The notes under the pieces are model-generated. The model saw only the letters and a list, made by a program, of their open reading frames with translations, did not search any database and was not told the origin of the DNA. From contig CAYMGM010000005.1 in NCBI GenBank assembly GCA_964390005.1, positions 1 through 64,000 on the forward strand: 64,000 nt of DNA, given 5' to 3'. This document shows, piece by piece, positions 27,670 to 36,393 of the stretch. Made by a program: the position numbers and the translations under genes. Numbering within the stretch: the stretch's first letter is position 1; every line of letters begins with the position of its first letter. The DNA comes from CAYMGM01 sp964390005 (lineage in GTDB: Bacteria; Pseudomonadota; Alphaproteobacteria; UBA9219).

Positions 27670-28212
27670 TCAGGTTTCGACTTTGTAAGACATGTCCGGC
27701 AAGCTTGACGCCGCGACATATTGCGACGACCCTTTACAAGACGGACAAATACGATTGTGAGGACCTTGCGACATAAATTTTTTCAGGCACATCAAACAAA
27801 CGCGCATCGCCTGCTGCGCCACGCGGCGCTCATGTTCGGCATCGTGTAACGCGTCCATATCGGCGGCCATACGCGACACAGCGCCAGAGACGCGCGCTTT
27901 CGGCGTTGTCGCCCCTCCTGTGCCGCCATCCATGCGACGATAGCCGGGTTTGCGCCCAGGCGCCGAGCGGCGTGGCAAACCAAGACGCACGGCGCGCGTC
28001 ATCACGGCAGCCGTCGATCGCCCTAATTGATCGGCAATGGCTTGGGGTTGATCGCCACGCAACCACATCTCGCGCAACACATCGTCTTGTTCAAGCCAAC
28101 TGGGAACAGCCATGGGGGCCGCGGCACTTGCCGCAGGCGCGTCAGCAGAAGCCGCCACACCGGGCGGGGATGAAGAAACGGGCGCAGAAATAAGCGTATC
28201 GTCAGGCGTCAC
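27670..28212 (-). CDS. GcrA-like DNA-binding protein with C-terminal zinc ribbon
   Basis: 180 residues from a GTG at 28212 that has GGAAAGG 8 bases upstream; another GTG at 28245 lacks a ribosome site. After an Ala/Pro-rich N-terminus it has a helix-turn-helix region (SWLEQDDVLREMWLRGD, QAIADQLGRSTAAVMTRAVR) like the GcrA family, and it ends in a zinc ribbon (CLMCLKKFMSQGPHNRICPSC). GcrA proteins of alphaproteobacteria act with sigma-70 on methylated promoters. Its position directly upstream of the dot genes makes it a candidate regulator of them, which is inference. Confidence 0.7.
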   Translation of the reverse strand: MTPDDTLISAPVSSSPPGVAASADAPAASAAAPMAVPSWLEQDDVLREMWLRGDQPQAIADQLGRSTAAVMTRAVRLGLPRRSAPGRKPGYRRMDGGTGGATTPKARVSGAVSRMAADMDALHDAEHERRVAQQAMRVCLMCLKKFMSQGPHNRICPSCKGSSQYVAASSLPDMSYKVET

Positions 28213-28401
28213 AAATAAAACCTTTCCTTTGAAAAGGCGTGGCACAAGAAGGCGGTAACCTTGCGCCCCCTTTCTTACGCCCTTTGCGAAAGTATTTCAT
28301 GCAAATAACGCATCAAGAGATAAATTTCCCTTAACGTCAAAGAAAAACAGCCCTGATCCCATGGCAAAAAAGGACGGAAACGCCGTTTAACACAATTTAC
28401 A

Positions 28402-29832
28402 TCAAATGGTTACAGCTTTTTCGATGCGCGCGACCACTTCGTCCGCCCCCAACAGCGCCGCAGCGGCAAAGATCGGGGGGGAAACGGCGCGACCGGATAA
28501 GGCAGCCCGCAAGGGCTGCGCCACAGCGCCCAATTTCAGGCCTTTTTCCGTCGCATAGGCGCGGAAAAGCCCTTCAAGAGCTTCGTGATCGAAAGAGGTC
28601 AGCGTTTTGATCTGCGCCGCTAAAGCCATAAGGTGCGTTTTGGCGTCGCCTTCCAAGACCTTACGGGCCTTCTCATCTAGATCGAAGCGCTTGAAATAAA
28701 AGGCGCTGGCACTGGCCACATCGCACAAGGTCGTCGCCCGCGGTTTGATATCGGGCATCGCTTTTTCAAGCACCGTCATTTGCGCTTCGGACAACGGAGC
28801 CCCAATCTCTTTCTCGACAAAAGGCCGCGCCAAAGCCGCCAAAGCGGCATCCGTTTCAAGCCCCATGTAATGGGCATTTAAATGACCCAATTTGGCAAAA
28901 TCGAACCGCGCCGGGGATTTGCCGATTCCATCGAAATCAAACCATTCAATAGCCTGTTTTGTTGGAATAATTTCATCGTCGCCATGCCCCCAACAAAGGC
29001 GCAGCAAATAATTGCGGATCGCTTCGGGCAAATAGCCGCGATCGCGATAATCACTGACGGCGGGCGCGCCATGCCGCTTGGAGAGCTTGGCACCATCCGG
29101 CCCCAAAATCAGCGGCAAATGAGCAAAAACGGGAACGTCCCAACCCATCGCATGATAAATCTGAACTTGGCGGAAGGTATTCGTCATATGATCGTCGCCG
29201 CGGATGACATGCGTCACGCCCATGTCATGATCATCGACAACCACGGCCAGCATATAGGTTGGCGTTCCATCGGCGCGGACCAAAATCATATCGTCAAGCT
29301 GCGCATTCTGAACCGTGATCGAGCCCATCACTTGATCGTCAACGGTCGTCACGCCTGTTTGCGGCGCTTTGAGCCGGATCACAGGCTTGACGCCCGCGGG
29401 CGCATCACTGGCAGGCCGGTCGCGCCAGCGACCGTCATAACGCTGCGGCAGGCCCGCCGCTTTTTGCGCGTCGCGCATGGCCTGCAGCTCGTCCGGCGAG
29501 CAATAGCAGTAATAGGCCGTGCCGTTTTGAATCATGGCTTCGGCCACTTCGACATGCCGCGCCCGCTGCGAGATCTGCGAATAATAGCGTCGTCCGCCAT
29601 TTTGCGCGGGATCGTCATTATCCCAATCCAGTTCAAGCCAACGCAGGCCTTCGATAATCGTTTGCACTGATTCAGGGGTCGAGCGTTCAGTGTCCGTATC
29701 TTCAACGCGCATCAAAAACTTGCCGCCGGTGTGACGCGCATAAAGCCAGTTGAACAAAGCGGTGCGCGCCCCGCCGATATGCAAAAAACCGGTAGGCGAT
29801 GGCGCAAAACGAACGACAACAGAAGACGACAT
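28402..29832 (-). CDS. gltX: Glutamyl-tRNA synthetase
   Basis: 476 residues, class I synthetase charging tRNA-Glu. HIGH-type motif in PSPTGFLHIGGARTALF, KMSKS-type motif in GAKLSKRHGA, and the tRNA-binding C-terminal helical domain. The start at 29832 (MSSSVVVRFAPSP) has GAGG 6 bases upstream; the frame extends 11 codons further without support. Some alphaproteobacteria have two GluRS paralogs, one mischarging tRNA-Gln; this one cannot be assigned from here. Confidence 0.96.
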   Translation of the reverse strand: MSSSVVVRFAPSPTGFLHIGGARTALFNWLYARHTGGKFLMRVEDTDTERSTPESVQTIIEGLRWLELDWDNDDPAQNGGRRYYSQISQRARHVEVAEAMIQNGTAYYCYCSPDELQAMRDAQKAAGLPQRYDGRWRDRPASDAPAGVKPVIRLKAPQTGVTTVDDQVMGSITVQNAQLDDMILVRADGTPTYMLAVVVDDHDMGVTHVIRGDDHMTNTFRQVQIYHAMGWDVPVFAHLPLILGPDGAKLSKRHGAPAVSDYRDRGYLPEAIRNYLLRLCWGHGDDEIIPTKQAIEWFDFDGIGKSPARFDFAKLGHLNAHYMGLETDAALAALARPFVEKEIGAPLSEAQMTVLEKAMPDIKPRATTLCDVASASAFYFKRFDLDEKARKVLEGDAKTHLMALAAQIKTLTSFDHEALEGLFRAYATEKGLKLGAVAQPLRAALSGRAVSPPIFAAAALLGADEVVARIEKAVTI

Positions 29833-29853
29833 GGAAACCTCAAAAAAGCATTC

Positions 29854-29913
29854 GGCATGCGGCATGCAGCATGCGGGAAGTCTTTATCCCCCGCATGCCG
29901 CATGCTGCATGCC
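29854..29913. repeat. GCATGC-rich near-perfect inverted repeat
   Basis: Two 24-base arms (29854-29877 and 29890-29913) are inverted repeats with two mismatches, each built from three GCATGC hexamers separated by one base. It lies between gltX and the glycosyltransferase gene, where a minus-strand transcript of the latter would end. No T-run follows. Confidence 0.75.
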
Positions 29914-29923
29914 CTCTTTCCCC

Positions 29924-30646
29924 TTAGCCAAAGGGCTGCGTGCCAATATGCGTCAGCTGACTTTGCTGGTCCAGCCAGATTTTGCCGCCAAGTTTTTGCC
30001 AACGCTTACAGAATGTAAAATCTTCGCTGAGATAGGTCTGGGTATCGGGATCCACCATGCAATCAAAAACATTATATAAATGATGGCTTTGCGTCTTAGG
30101 CGGCGGATAGGTCTGCGCCTGATTGTAATGTGTCTCGGGATACCCCGCCGCCATACGTTCGGCGACCACGCGCTTCATCAGCATAAAGCCTGTCCCAACA
30201 TAGTCCGCCGTCACAAACCCGTCGCGCGTTTCAAGCGCTGGGCCTTCGCAGGGAATCCCCACATAATTCAGACCAGCTTTGTCCAAATTATCCGTTTGCC
30301 CCTCGCGCACGGCCCGCACCACTTGTGGCCAATGAACGGCCTTGATCGGATAGCGGCCCGCCACCAGATCTTCGTCAAAAGATAAAAGGCGGCCAAAGGC
30401 TTCCGGCTCGAAACCGATATCGGCATCGATAAAGAAAAGGTGGGTTGCGTCCGGCGTATCTAAAAACTTGGCAAACAGCGTATTGCGGCTGCGCGGCACC
30501 AAAGAATCATGCGCCAAAAGCCCCAACAGAAAGGTCACATCCTTGTCCATCGCCCAAGCCATCAGCTTGAGGATCGACTGCATATAGACATGTGTCACAA
30601 GCCCGCCATAGCAGGGCGTCCCAATCAAGATGTTTTTCGTTGTCAT
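29924..30646 (-). CDS. GT-A-type glycosyltransferase
   Basis: 240 residues. N-terminal IGTPCYGGLVTHVY (nucleotide-sugar-binding start of the fold), a DxD-type motif in HLFFIDADIGF (~92), and C-terminal EDFTFCKRWQKLGGKIWLD, as in GT2-like or Anp1-like enzymes. It should transfer a sugar from an activated donor; substrate unknown. No other sugar genes are adjacent. The ribosome site is weak. The stop of the SirB1-like gene lies 37 bases upstream, so they may share a transcript. Confidence 0.75.
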   Translation of the reverse strand: MTTKNILIGTPCYGGLVTHVYMQSILKLMAWAMDKDVTFLLGLLAHDSLVPRSRNTLFAKFLDTPDATHLFFIDADIGFEPEAFGRLLSFDEDLVAGRYPIKAVHWPQVVRAVREGQTDNLDKAGLNYVGIPCEGPALETRDGFVTADYVGTGFMLMKRVVAERMAAGYPETHYNQAQTYPPPKTQSHHLYNVFDCMVDPDTQTYLSEDFTFCKRWQKLGGKIWLDQQSQLTHIGTQPFG

Positions 30647-30683
30647 TTATCTGGGACCTTTTTTGTACATTTTGCAGAGCCAA

Positions 30684-31577
30684 CTAATTGAGACGCCAGC
30701 GTAATTCTCGCAACATAGCCTCGGCATGGATGGTATCTTCCGGCGCGCCCGACAAATCTTGCACCATTTCAAGCGCGGTGATAGCCGCGCGCAGGCTACC
30801 GCGCTCGGCCTGAAGATGGCTCAGCTCACGCCACATGGCGGGGCGGCGCGGGGCGAGTAAAATCATGCCTTGAAGCGTGCCGATGGCCGCATCAAGCTTT
30901 TCGCGCGCCAACTGGCGGCGCTTGAGGTTGTTTTGAAGACGCAGAAGGATGTCGCGCTTCGTCAAGACAACGGCATAAGAAGGCGGTGAACTGAGCTCGT
31001 CGTCGGCATCGCCTTCGTCGTCCGCATCTGATGTCAGGCCTTCGGCATCAAAGGCTTCGTCTTCGGCCATCATCGCGCTCATATCCAAAAGCGCTTCGGG
31101 CGTGCAGGTCTGCCCGGCGCGCGTCGGATCCAAGATCACGGCCCCGTCTTGTCCGCCCAAACGCACCAAAAAATGCCCGGCGTAATCGATCCCCATCATG
31201 GACCAACCCATTTTTTCGGCCACATGGAGATAAAGAACGCCCAAAGCCGGAGCCACCCCCTGGCGGCGGTCGATCACTTGCATCAAATTGGCGCTTTGCG
31301 GATCGTCGGATAGTGTGCTTTCGCCCTGAAATTTATGCTCAAGCACCAAAACGCGGCGCAGCGCATGCAATTGTTCTTCTAGAAACAGGCCCGGTTTTTC
31401 AGCGCGCACCGCCGCCACAAGGCCAGACAAAAAGTCGCGATAAGGCGCCGGGTCCATTTGAGGCCGATCCAACACGGCGCAAGCCAAAGCAACCTCGGCC
31501 AAATCGATGGCGGCTTCGTCGCTTTCGCCCGATTGGCGCAAAAGCGCCAAGGCGTCCTGTTGATGATTCGCGTTCAT
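30684..31577 (-). CDS. SirB1-like transglutaminase-fold protein with TPR-like end
   Basis: 297 residues. The N-terminal half has the SirB1 signature (LRRVLVLEHKFQGE, RRQGVAPALGVLYLHVAEK, GIDYAGHFLVRLG, ILDPTRAG) of the transglutaminase-like family whose catalytic Cys is usually lost; an acidic linker (LTSDADDEGDADDELSS) follows, then two TPR-like helix pairs (RLQNNLKRRQLAREKLDAAI, ELSHLQAERGSLRAAITALE). The biochemical role of the family is not established. The gene is close to the glycosyltransferase. Confidence 0.8.
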   Translation of the reverse strand: MNANHQQDALALLRQSGESDEAAIDLAEVALACAVLDRPQMDPAPYRDFLSGLVAAVRAEKPGLFLEEQLHALRRVLVLEHKFQGESTLSDDPQSANLMQVIDRRQGVAPALGVLYLHVAEKMGWSMMGIDYAGHFLVRLGGQDGAVILDPTRAGQTCTPEALLDMSAMMAEDEAFDAEGLTSDADDEGDADDELSSPPSYAVVLTKRDILLRLQNNLKRRQLAREKLDAAIGTLQGMILLAPRRPAMWRELSHLQAERGSLRAAITALEMVQDLSGAPEDTIHAEAMLRELRWRLN

Positions 31578-31717
31578 AGTCCAAGTTTAAAGGACCCATC
31601 CCCTTTTTCGCAAGCCCGATGGAAGGATTGGGGATAAGCACGGGGATAAGAAGGATTGACGCCCGACCCTTTTTGCCCGCAATTTGAAGGGGCTTCGCAC
31701 CCGCCACAGGAGCTTTC

Positions 31718-32005
31718 ATGAAGATCCCCCAGACGCTTTTAAAAACCCTAAGCTATGGCACGATGCATATGAGCATCGCGATCCTTGTGGCCTATGCCTT
31801 AAGCGGAAGTTGGCGGATCGCCTTTGCCATCGGCTTGATCGAGCCCTGCATCCAGACCCTGGCCTTCTTCTTCCATGAAAAGGCTTGGCATAGAATTGAA
31901 AAGAAGGCCGCCCTGCCGGATCATCATGACAGCGTGATCGACAGCGTCAGCCCCGCAACCGCCGTGGTTGAAAATTTTTTACCGCCAGAAAACGAGGGTC
32001 GTTGA
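31718..32005 (+). CDS. DUF2061 small membrane protein
   Basis: 95 residues. It has the DUF2061 layout: KTLSYGTMHMSIAILVAYAL (first helix), GSWRIAFAIGLIEPCIQTL (second helix), then FFFHEKAWHRI. AGGAG lies 6 bases before the ATG. Function unknown; the family is widespread and usually a single gene. The C-terminal ~30 residues are acidic and probably disordered. Confidence 0.8.
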   Translation: MKIPQTLLKTLSYGTMHMSIAILVAYALSGSWRIAFAIGLIEPCIQTLAFFFHEKAWHRIEKKAALPDHHDSVIDSVSPATAVVENFLPPENEGR

Positions 32006-32190
32006 CGGACCTTAGCAGCTGGGGCATGCTCGGCCCTGCCTTGAAAGGGGCGAATCAGACGGCGCTTTTCCTAACATTTCTTTAACTCCGCCCTGATCTT
32101 GCCCTATTTACCGCTTTTCATGGCCTCATCGGGACGGGTTTTGCCGTCCTTTGCGACTTTTTGATTTCTGTCTCGAAAGGAAGGAAAAAC

Positions 32191-33057
32191 ATGTCGAAAC
32201 TTCTACGTTGCGCCGCGCTCGCGCTGGCTCTTAGCGCCATGGCGTTGCCCGCGATGGCAGCCGACGCCCCTGCGGGCGGCGACCCTGTCTTGGCGCGCGT
32301 CAACGGTGCGGAAATCCACCGCTCGGACATCGCGCGCGAAATGATGACGCTGGGCCCGCAAGCGCAGCAGATGCCGATGCAAATGCTGTATCCGCAGCTT
32401 TTGGAAAAGGCCGTTGTCACCAAGCTTTTGGCGACGCAAGGCTATAAAGACAAGCTCGATGCGACCGCTGAAGTCAAACAGCGCGTCAAAGATGCCGAAT
32501 CTCAGATTGTGGCCGATGCCTATGTCCACAAAATGGTTCAGCCGAAACTGACCGATTCAGCGATCAAGTCCCGCTATGACGAGCTGGTCAAAAAGTTCAA
32601 ACCCGAAGACGAAGTCCGCGCCCGCCACATTTTGGTGCCGACCGAAGCCGAAGCTGACGACATCTTGAAGCAGCTGAAAGACGGCGCTGATTTTGCCAAG
32701 CTGGCGACCGAAAAATCCAAAGACACCGGCTCGGCCAAACAGGGCGGCGATCTGGGCTATTTCACCAAGGCCGTCATGGTGAAGCCGTTTGCCGACGCGG
32801 TTTTCGCGATGAAAACGGGCGAGCTGAGCGAAAAGCCGATCAAAACCGATTTCGGTTACCACATCATCAAGGTGGAAGATCGTCGCAAATCGTCCCCGCC
32901 GCCTTTGGCTGAAGTCAAAGAGCAGATCATGAACCAGCTGGGTCAGGAACTGGCCAGCAAGATGATCAAAGACATCCAGGACAAAGCGAAGATCGAACGC
33001 TTTAACCTTGACGGCTCGCCCATGAAGGCGCCCGCCGAGGACAAAAAGAGCAAGTAA
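32191..33057 (+). CDS. Parvulin-type peptidyl-prolyl isomerase / foldase
   Basis: 288 residues, exported (MSKLLRCAALALALSAMALPAMA). N-terminal chaperone helices (40-130), then a rotamase domain with RARHILVPTEAEADDIL, FAKLATEKSKD, GGDLGYF and TDFGYHIIKVEDRR, matching SurA/PrsA-type parvulins that help fold envelope proteins. I chose the ATG at 32191 with GGAAGG upstream. A strong terminator follows, so it is a single-gene unit. Confidence 0.92.
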   Translation: MSKLLRCAALALALSAMALPAMAADAPAGGDPVLARVNGAEIHRSDIAREMMTLGPQAQQMPMQMLYPQLLEKAVVTKLLATQGYKDKLDATAEVKQRVKDAESQIVADAYVHKMVQPKLTDSAIKSRYDELVKKFKPEDEVRARHILVPTEAEADDILKQLKDGADFAKLATEKSKDTGSAKQGGDLGYFTKAVMVKPFADAVFAMKTGELSEKPIKTDFGYHIIKVEDRRKSSPPPLAEVKEQIMNQLGQELASKMIKDIQDKAKIERFNLDGSPMKAPAEDKKSK

Positions 33058-33080
33058 ATCGACCTCTTTTCGTCTTTTTT

Positions 33081-33115
33081 AAAAACCCGAAGGCTTGAAG
33101 GCCTTCGGGTTTTTT
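33081..33115 (+). terminator. Terminator after the foldase gene
   Basis: ACCCGAAGGC and GCCTTCGGGT pair, with A-run before and T6 after. Confidence 0.95.
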
Positions 33116-33196
33116 CTTGTGCAGATTCTTTTCTTTCTTCTATGATGCCTGTCTGCGCGCCACTTTCGGCGGCAGACAACCCAGAAAGGAAAAACA

Positions 33197-35062
33197 ATGA
33201 TTAATCTTTTAACGCAAACGACGCCGTTTGCCTTGATCAAACGACGCGCAGAAAGCAAGGTCCTTTACCTATCGGGCCCCGTTACTGAGCTTGACACACT
33301 GGCCGAGATCAAACGCGCCCAGACAGGCCAAGCGACCGGCGCTGAAACCTTTGCCTCGCTTAGCATCCTGCCTTATCGCCAAGTCGAGGAACTGGGTTTT
33401 GTCGCCAATCATAAAGACGAAAAAATCTTGTCCCTGAATGTCGAGAACCAGCACTGGTTCGGTTGGGAAGAGCTTGTCGGGCTTTTGCCAAACGAACCCG
33501 TGGAACAGGAAACAAACGGCGCGTTCAGCCCCGATGATGCCGCCTTCACGCAGATGGTCGAGACGATCATCCGCGATGAAATCGGCGAAGGCGAAGGTTG
33601 CAACTTTGTCGTGCCGCGCCGGTTCCGCAGTCAGTTCAAAGCGTTTGACCGCGCCAAGGCGCTGTCGATCTTCCGCCGTATGTTGGCCAACGAATACGGC
33701 ACATACTGGACGTATTTATACTTCACAGGCGAACAGTACTTCATCGGCGCAACGCCTGAGCGGCATTTGTCGGTCAAAAACCGCCAAGTCAAAATGAACC
33801 CGATCAGTGGCACGTTCCGCAAGTTGCAGCACGGGCCCGAGACGGTTTTGCCAGCCCTTGAATCTTTCTTGAAAGATCCCAAGGAAATCTTCGAACTTCT
33901 GATGGTCACGGATGAAGAGCTGAAGATGATGGCCGAGCTTTGTGCGCGCGGCGGTCAAGTCGTGGGGCCGATGCTCAAGGAAATGTCCAAGCTTATTCAT
34001 ACTGAGTATGTCTTGGTTGGCGAATCCGACCGCGATCCCGTCGATATGCTGCGTGAAAGCATGTTTGCGGCGACGGTCGTCGGCGGCCCGGTCGAAAACG
34101 CTTGCCGCGTGATCGCCCGGCACGATCCCGAAACGCGCCGGTACTATGGCAGCGCCTTGGCGCTGTTTGGTGCCGACGAAAACGGGGGCGAAACGCTGGA
34201 TTCCCCGATCACGATCCGCACGGTTGAAATCGACAAAGGCGGTGCGTTCCAAATCACCGTTGGCGCCACGCTGGTTCGCAATTCGATCCCCGCATCCGAA
34301 ACCGAAGAAACGCACGCCAAAGTCGCTGGCGTTTTGGCTGCCTTGCAAACCGAAACCATGGCAGATCAAAATCACCAGCGCTTGGGCGTTGCCTTGTTCG
34401 ACGAAGACGTTCAGCTTTGTCTATCGTCGCGCGGGGCGCGTTTGTCGCGTTTTTGGATCGAAGATCAAAGCGCGGCCCGCATTTCCGACGACCGGCTTAT
34501 CGGAAAATCGGCCATCCTGATCGACAACGAAGACAACTTTATTCGGATGTTGGCCTACATAATCCGCGCCCAAGGCATGACGGCGCGTATTGTCAAGCAC
34601 AGCGCCTTCGATCCCGATAAGGACAAAGCCGACTTGATCGTACTGGGCCCCGGCCCCGGCGATCCCCGCAACCTGAAAGATCCCAAGATGGCGCGCGGGC
34701 ATGACTTGGCCAAGCTTTTCCTTGAACGCCAACAACCGCTTCTTTGCGTCTGTTTGGGCCACCAGATCCTTTGCGATACGGTTGGCTTTCCTCTCGGCAA
34801 AAAGGCGCGGCCCTATCAAGGCACGCAAGAGCTGGTTGATTTATGGGGATCGAAAGAGTGGGTCGGTTTCTATAACACCTTCGCAGGCAAGCGCGACGGC
34901 AACGACCGCGGTTTCGATGTCAGTTTTGACCCCGAAAACCAGGAAATCCATGCCATTCGCAAACCCGGAATCGTTGGGCTTCAATTCCATCCGGAATCGA
35001 TCTTGACGACAAATGGCGCTCGCCTTGTCCGCGATGTTTTGCGTTATCTCTTAAACGCCTAA
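33197..35062 (+). CDS. PhzE-like chorismate-utilising enzyme fused to glutamine amidotransferase
   Basis: 621 residues, close to PhzE (about 627) and shorter than fused TrpEG (about 730). The N-terminal two thirds is a chorismate enzyme (EYGTYWTYLYFTG, IGATPERHLSV, KMNPISGTFRK, TDEELKMMAELC, GPVENACRVIARHD), and the C-terminal third a class I amidotransferase with the nucleophile in LCVCLGHQILC and FHPESI near the end. PhzE makes 2-amino-2-deoxyisochorismate (ADIC), TrpE makes anthranilate; the blocks seen are PhzE-like. No phz or trp genes lie nearby. A terminator follows. Confidence 0.82.
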   Translation: MINLLTQTTPFALIKRRAESKVLYLSGPVTELDTLAEIKRAQTGQATGAETFASLSILPYRQVEELGFVANHKDEKILSLNVENQHWFGWEELVGLLPNEPVEQETNGAFSPDDAAFTQMVETIIRDEIGEGEGCNFVVPRRFRSQFKAFDRAKALSIFRRMLANEYGTYWTYLYFTGEQYFIGATPERHLSVKNRQVKMNPISGTFRKLQHGPETVLPALESFLKDPKEIFELLMVTDEELKMMAELCARGGQVVGPMLKEMSKLIHTEYVLVGESDRDPVDMLRESMFAATVVGGPVENACRVIARHDPETRRYYGSALALFGADENGGETLDSPITIRTVEIDKGGAFQITVGATLVRNSIPASETEETHAKVAGVLAALQTETMADQNHQRLGVALFDEDVQLCLSSRGARLSRFWIEDQSAARISDDRLIGKSAILIDNEDNFIRMLAYIIRAQGMTARIVKHSAFDPDKDKADLIVLGPGPGDPRNLKDPKMARGHDLAKLFLERQQPLLCVCLGHQILCDTVGFPLGKKARPYQGTQELVDLWGSKEWVGFYNTFAGKRDGNDRGFDVSFDPENQEIHAIRKPGIVGLQFHPESILTTNGARLVRDVLRYLLNA

Positions 35063-35078
35063 GCGTCGTTACAAGAAA

Positions 35079-35112
35079 AGAAAAGGCCCGCTGTTTTCAG
35101 CGGGCCTTTTTT
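35079..35112. terminator. Bidirectional terminator between convergent genes
   Basis: AAAAGGCCCGCTG and CAGCGGGCCTTTT pair around TTTT, with T-runs usable in both directions. It ends the PhzE-like gene and touches the stop of the VanX-like gene on the other strand. Confidence 0.92.
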
Positions 35113-35803
35113 ACACCACGTTCGCTTTTGGAAAAACCAATTGCCGGTAGATCGCTTTGGGCCGGTTGTAATAAGCAGCCCATTCGCGATCGCCATGAGA
35201 AAAATGCCACCATTCGCCATCGAAGGGCGCGAAACCCGCTTTCATCATCGCCGTGCGCAAGAGCTGACGGTTCCGCCAAACATTTTTACCAACCGTCGGC
35301 GCATGCGTATAGCTTTCGACTGAGAAATCGTGCGCTTCCGTTCCCATATCGGCTGGCCCTAACGGCGTGAAGAACCGAATGTCGACCGCGCCGCCCGTGG
35401 GATGTCCCGCCACATCCGGCGCGGCGATCGAGCGGTGCGCAATCTCGCGCAATTTTAACGGGTCAGCCCCCGGATGAGAGGCCGCTGCGCGCGTCATCGC
35501 TTCCTCAAACGAGCGCGTTTGAATGGCAAGATGACGATACCCATAAACAACTTCAAGCTGCGCCCCAGGTTTCATATCGGCCAAGAAAGCCTGCGCTTGC
35601 GCCAGTTTTTCGGCTACGCCCGAGCGAACCCAAATGGTATTGCCGGTATAAGGCCCCATATCGTTATTGATGGGATGCGTCGCGACGGGATGGTCCGAGC
35701 CCAACGGCACCAAAGGCTCACCACACTCAACAATAGGAATGGCCGCCATTTCGGCATAAGACGTAAAAGTATCTTCTAACAATGAAGCCCACGAACGAGA
35801 CAT
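35111..35803 (-). CDS. D-alanyl-D-alanine dipeptidase (VanX-like, M15D)
   Basis: 230 residues. Zinc-site motifs GHPTGGAVDIRF (HxxGxAVD) and EWWHFSHGD match VanX/DdpX peptidases, which cleave D-Ala-D-Ala. In non-resistant bacteria such enzymes recycle cell-wall D-Ala. No vanA, vanH or ddp transporter genes are nearby, so a resistance role is not supported. No signal peptide, so it is cytoplasmic. AAAGGA lies 7 bases before the ATG at 35803. Confidence 0.9.
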   Translation of the reverse strand: MSRSWASLLEDTFTSYAEMAAIPIVECGEPLVPLGSDHPVATHPINNDMGPYTGNTIWVRSGVAEKLAQAQAFLADMKPGAQLEVVYGYRHLAIQTRSFEEAMTRAAASHPGADPLKLREIAHRSIAAPDVAGHPTGGAVDIRFFTPLGPADMGTEAHDFSVESYTHAPTVGKNVWRNRQLLRTAMMKAGFAPFDGEWWHFSHGDREWAAYYNRPKAIYRQLVFPKANVV

Positions 35804-35862
35804 GATGAATCCTTTCTGGACAATTGTATCTTTGAGAATCTTCTCATTCTATCTCGCCAGAA

Positions 35863-35891
35863 AAAAAGCCCGCTGTAAAGCGGGCTTTTTG
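35863..35891 (-). terminator. Terminator of the ilvA-ridA operon
   Basis: AGCCCGCT and AGCGGGCT pair; read on the minus strand a run of seven T follows. It lies about 25 bases after the ridA-like stop. Confidence 0.92.
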
Positions 35892-35914
35892 TTGGTAAAA
35901 TCCATTTTAGAGGA

Positions 35915-36382
35915 TCAGCTTTCAATCTCAAAAACGGCTTCGACCTCGACACAGGCATCCAGTGGCAAAGCCGCGACCCCCAAAGCCGCCCGCGCATGAC
36001 GCCCCGCTTCGCCCAAAACCTGCGCCATCAAATCCGACGCCCCATTCATCACAATATGCTGCGCGTCAAAATCGGACGAACTGTTGACAAAACCGTTTAG
36101 CTTCACGACTTGTTTAATCGCGGCAAGCGAACCTAGTTCGGCACGCGCCGCGTTAAGAATATTGGCGGCACACAGCGCCGCCATAGCCGACGCTTTTTCG
36201 GGCGGAACATCGCGCGGAACTTTGCCTTTGCCAATAAGTTCGCCCTTGTCCATCGGCAAAAAGCCCGCGCTGTACAACAAGCTCCCCACGCGTTTCATCA
36301 AAACATAATTCGCTTTCGGCTGCGCCAGATCGCCGAGATCATAGCCTGCGGCCTGTAAGCGTTTTTCTCTTTCGTCTGTCAT
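35915..36382 (-). CDS. RidA/YjgF-family protein
   Basis: 155 residues from the ATG at 36382 (AAGGAG 6 bases upstream; an adjacent ATG at 36385 is also possible). Longer than canonical RidA (about 128); the layout matches the YjgF subfamily with LLYSAGFLPMDKG, KQVVKLNGFVNSSSDF and a C-terminal PLDACVEVEAVFEI. The PLDACVEVE end replaces the usual P.ga.vEie, with the final Glu kept but no obvious catalytic Arg at the RidA position. Directly downstream of ilvA (about 11 bases), fitting removal of the 2-aminocrotonate/iminobutyrate that IlvA releases. Confidence 0.88.
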   Translation of the reverse strand: MTDEREKRLQAAGYDLGDLAQPKANYVLMKRVGSLLYSAGFLPMDKGELIGKGKVPRDVPPEKASAMAALCAANILNAARAELGSLAAIKQVVKLNGFVNSSSDFDAQHIVMNGASDLMAQVLGEAGRHARAALGVAALPLDACVEVEAVFEIES

Positions 36383-36393
36383 CATCCTCTCCT

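Noticed and set aside
29731..30079. Plus-strand frames over the GCATGC repeat
   Set aside because: They are translations of the repeat and the antisense of gltX and the glycosyltransferase gene.
35111..35803. Vancomycin-resistance cluster
   Set aside because: Only the VanX-like dipeptidase is present. No ligase, dehydrogenase or VanRS pair lies nearby.
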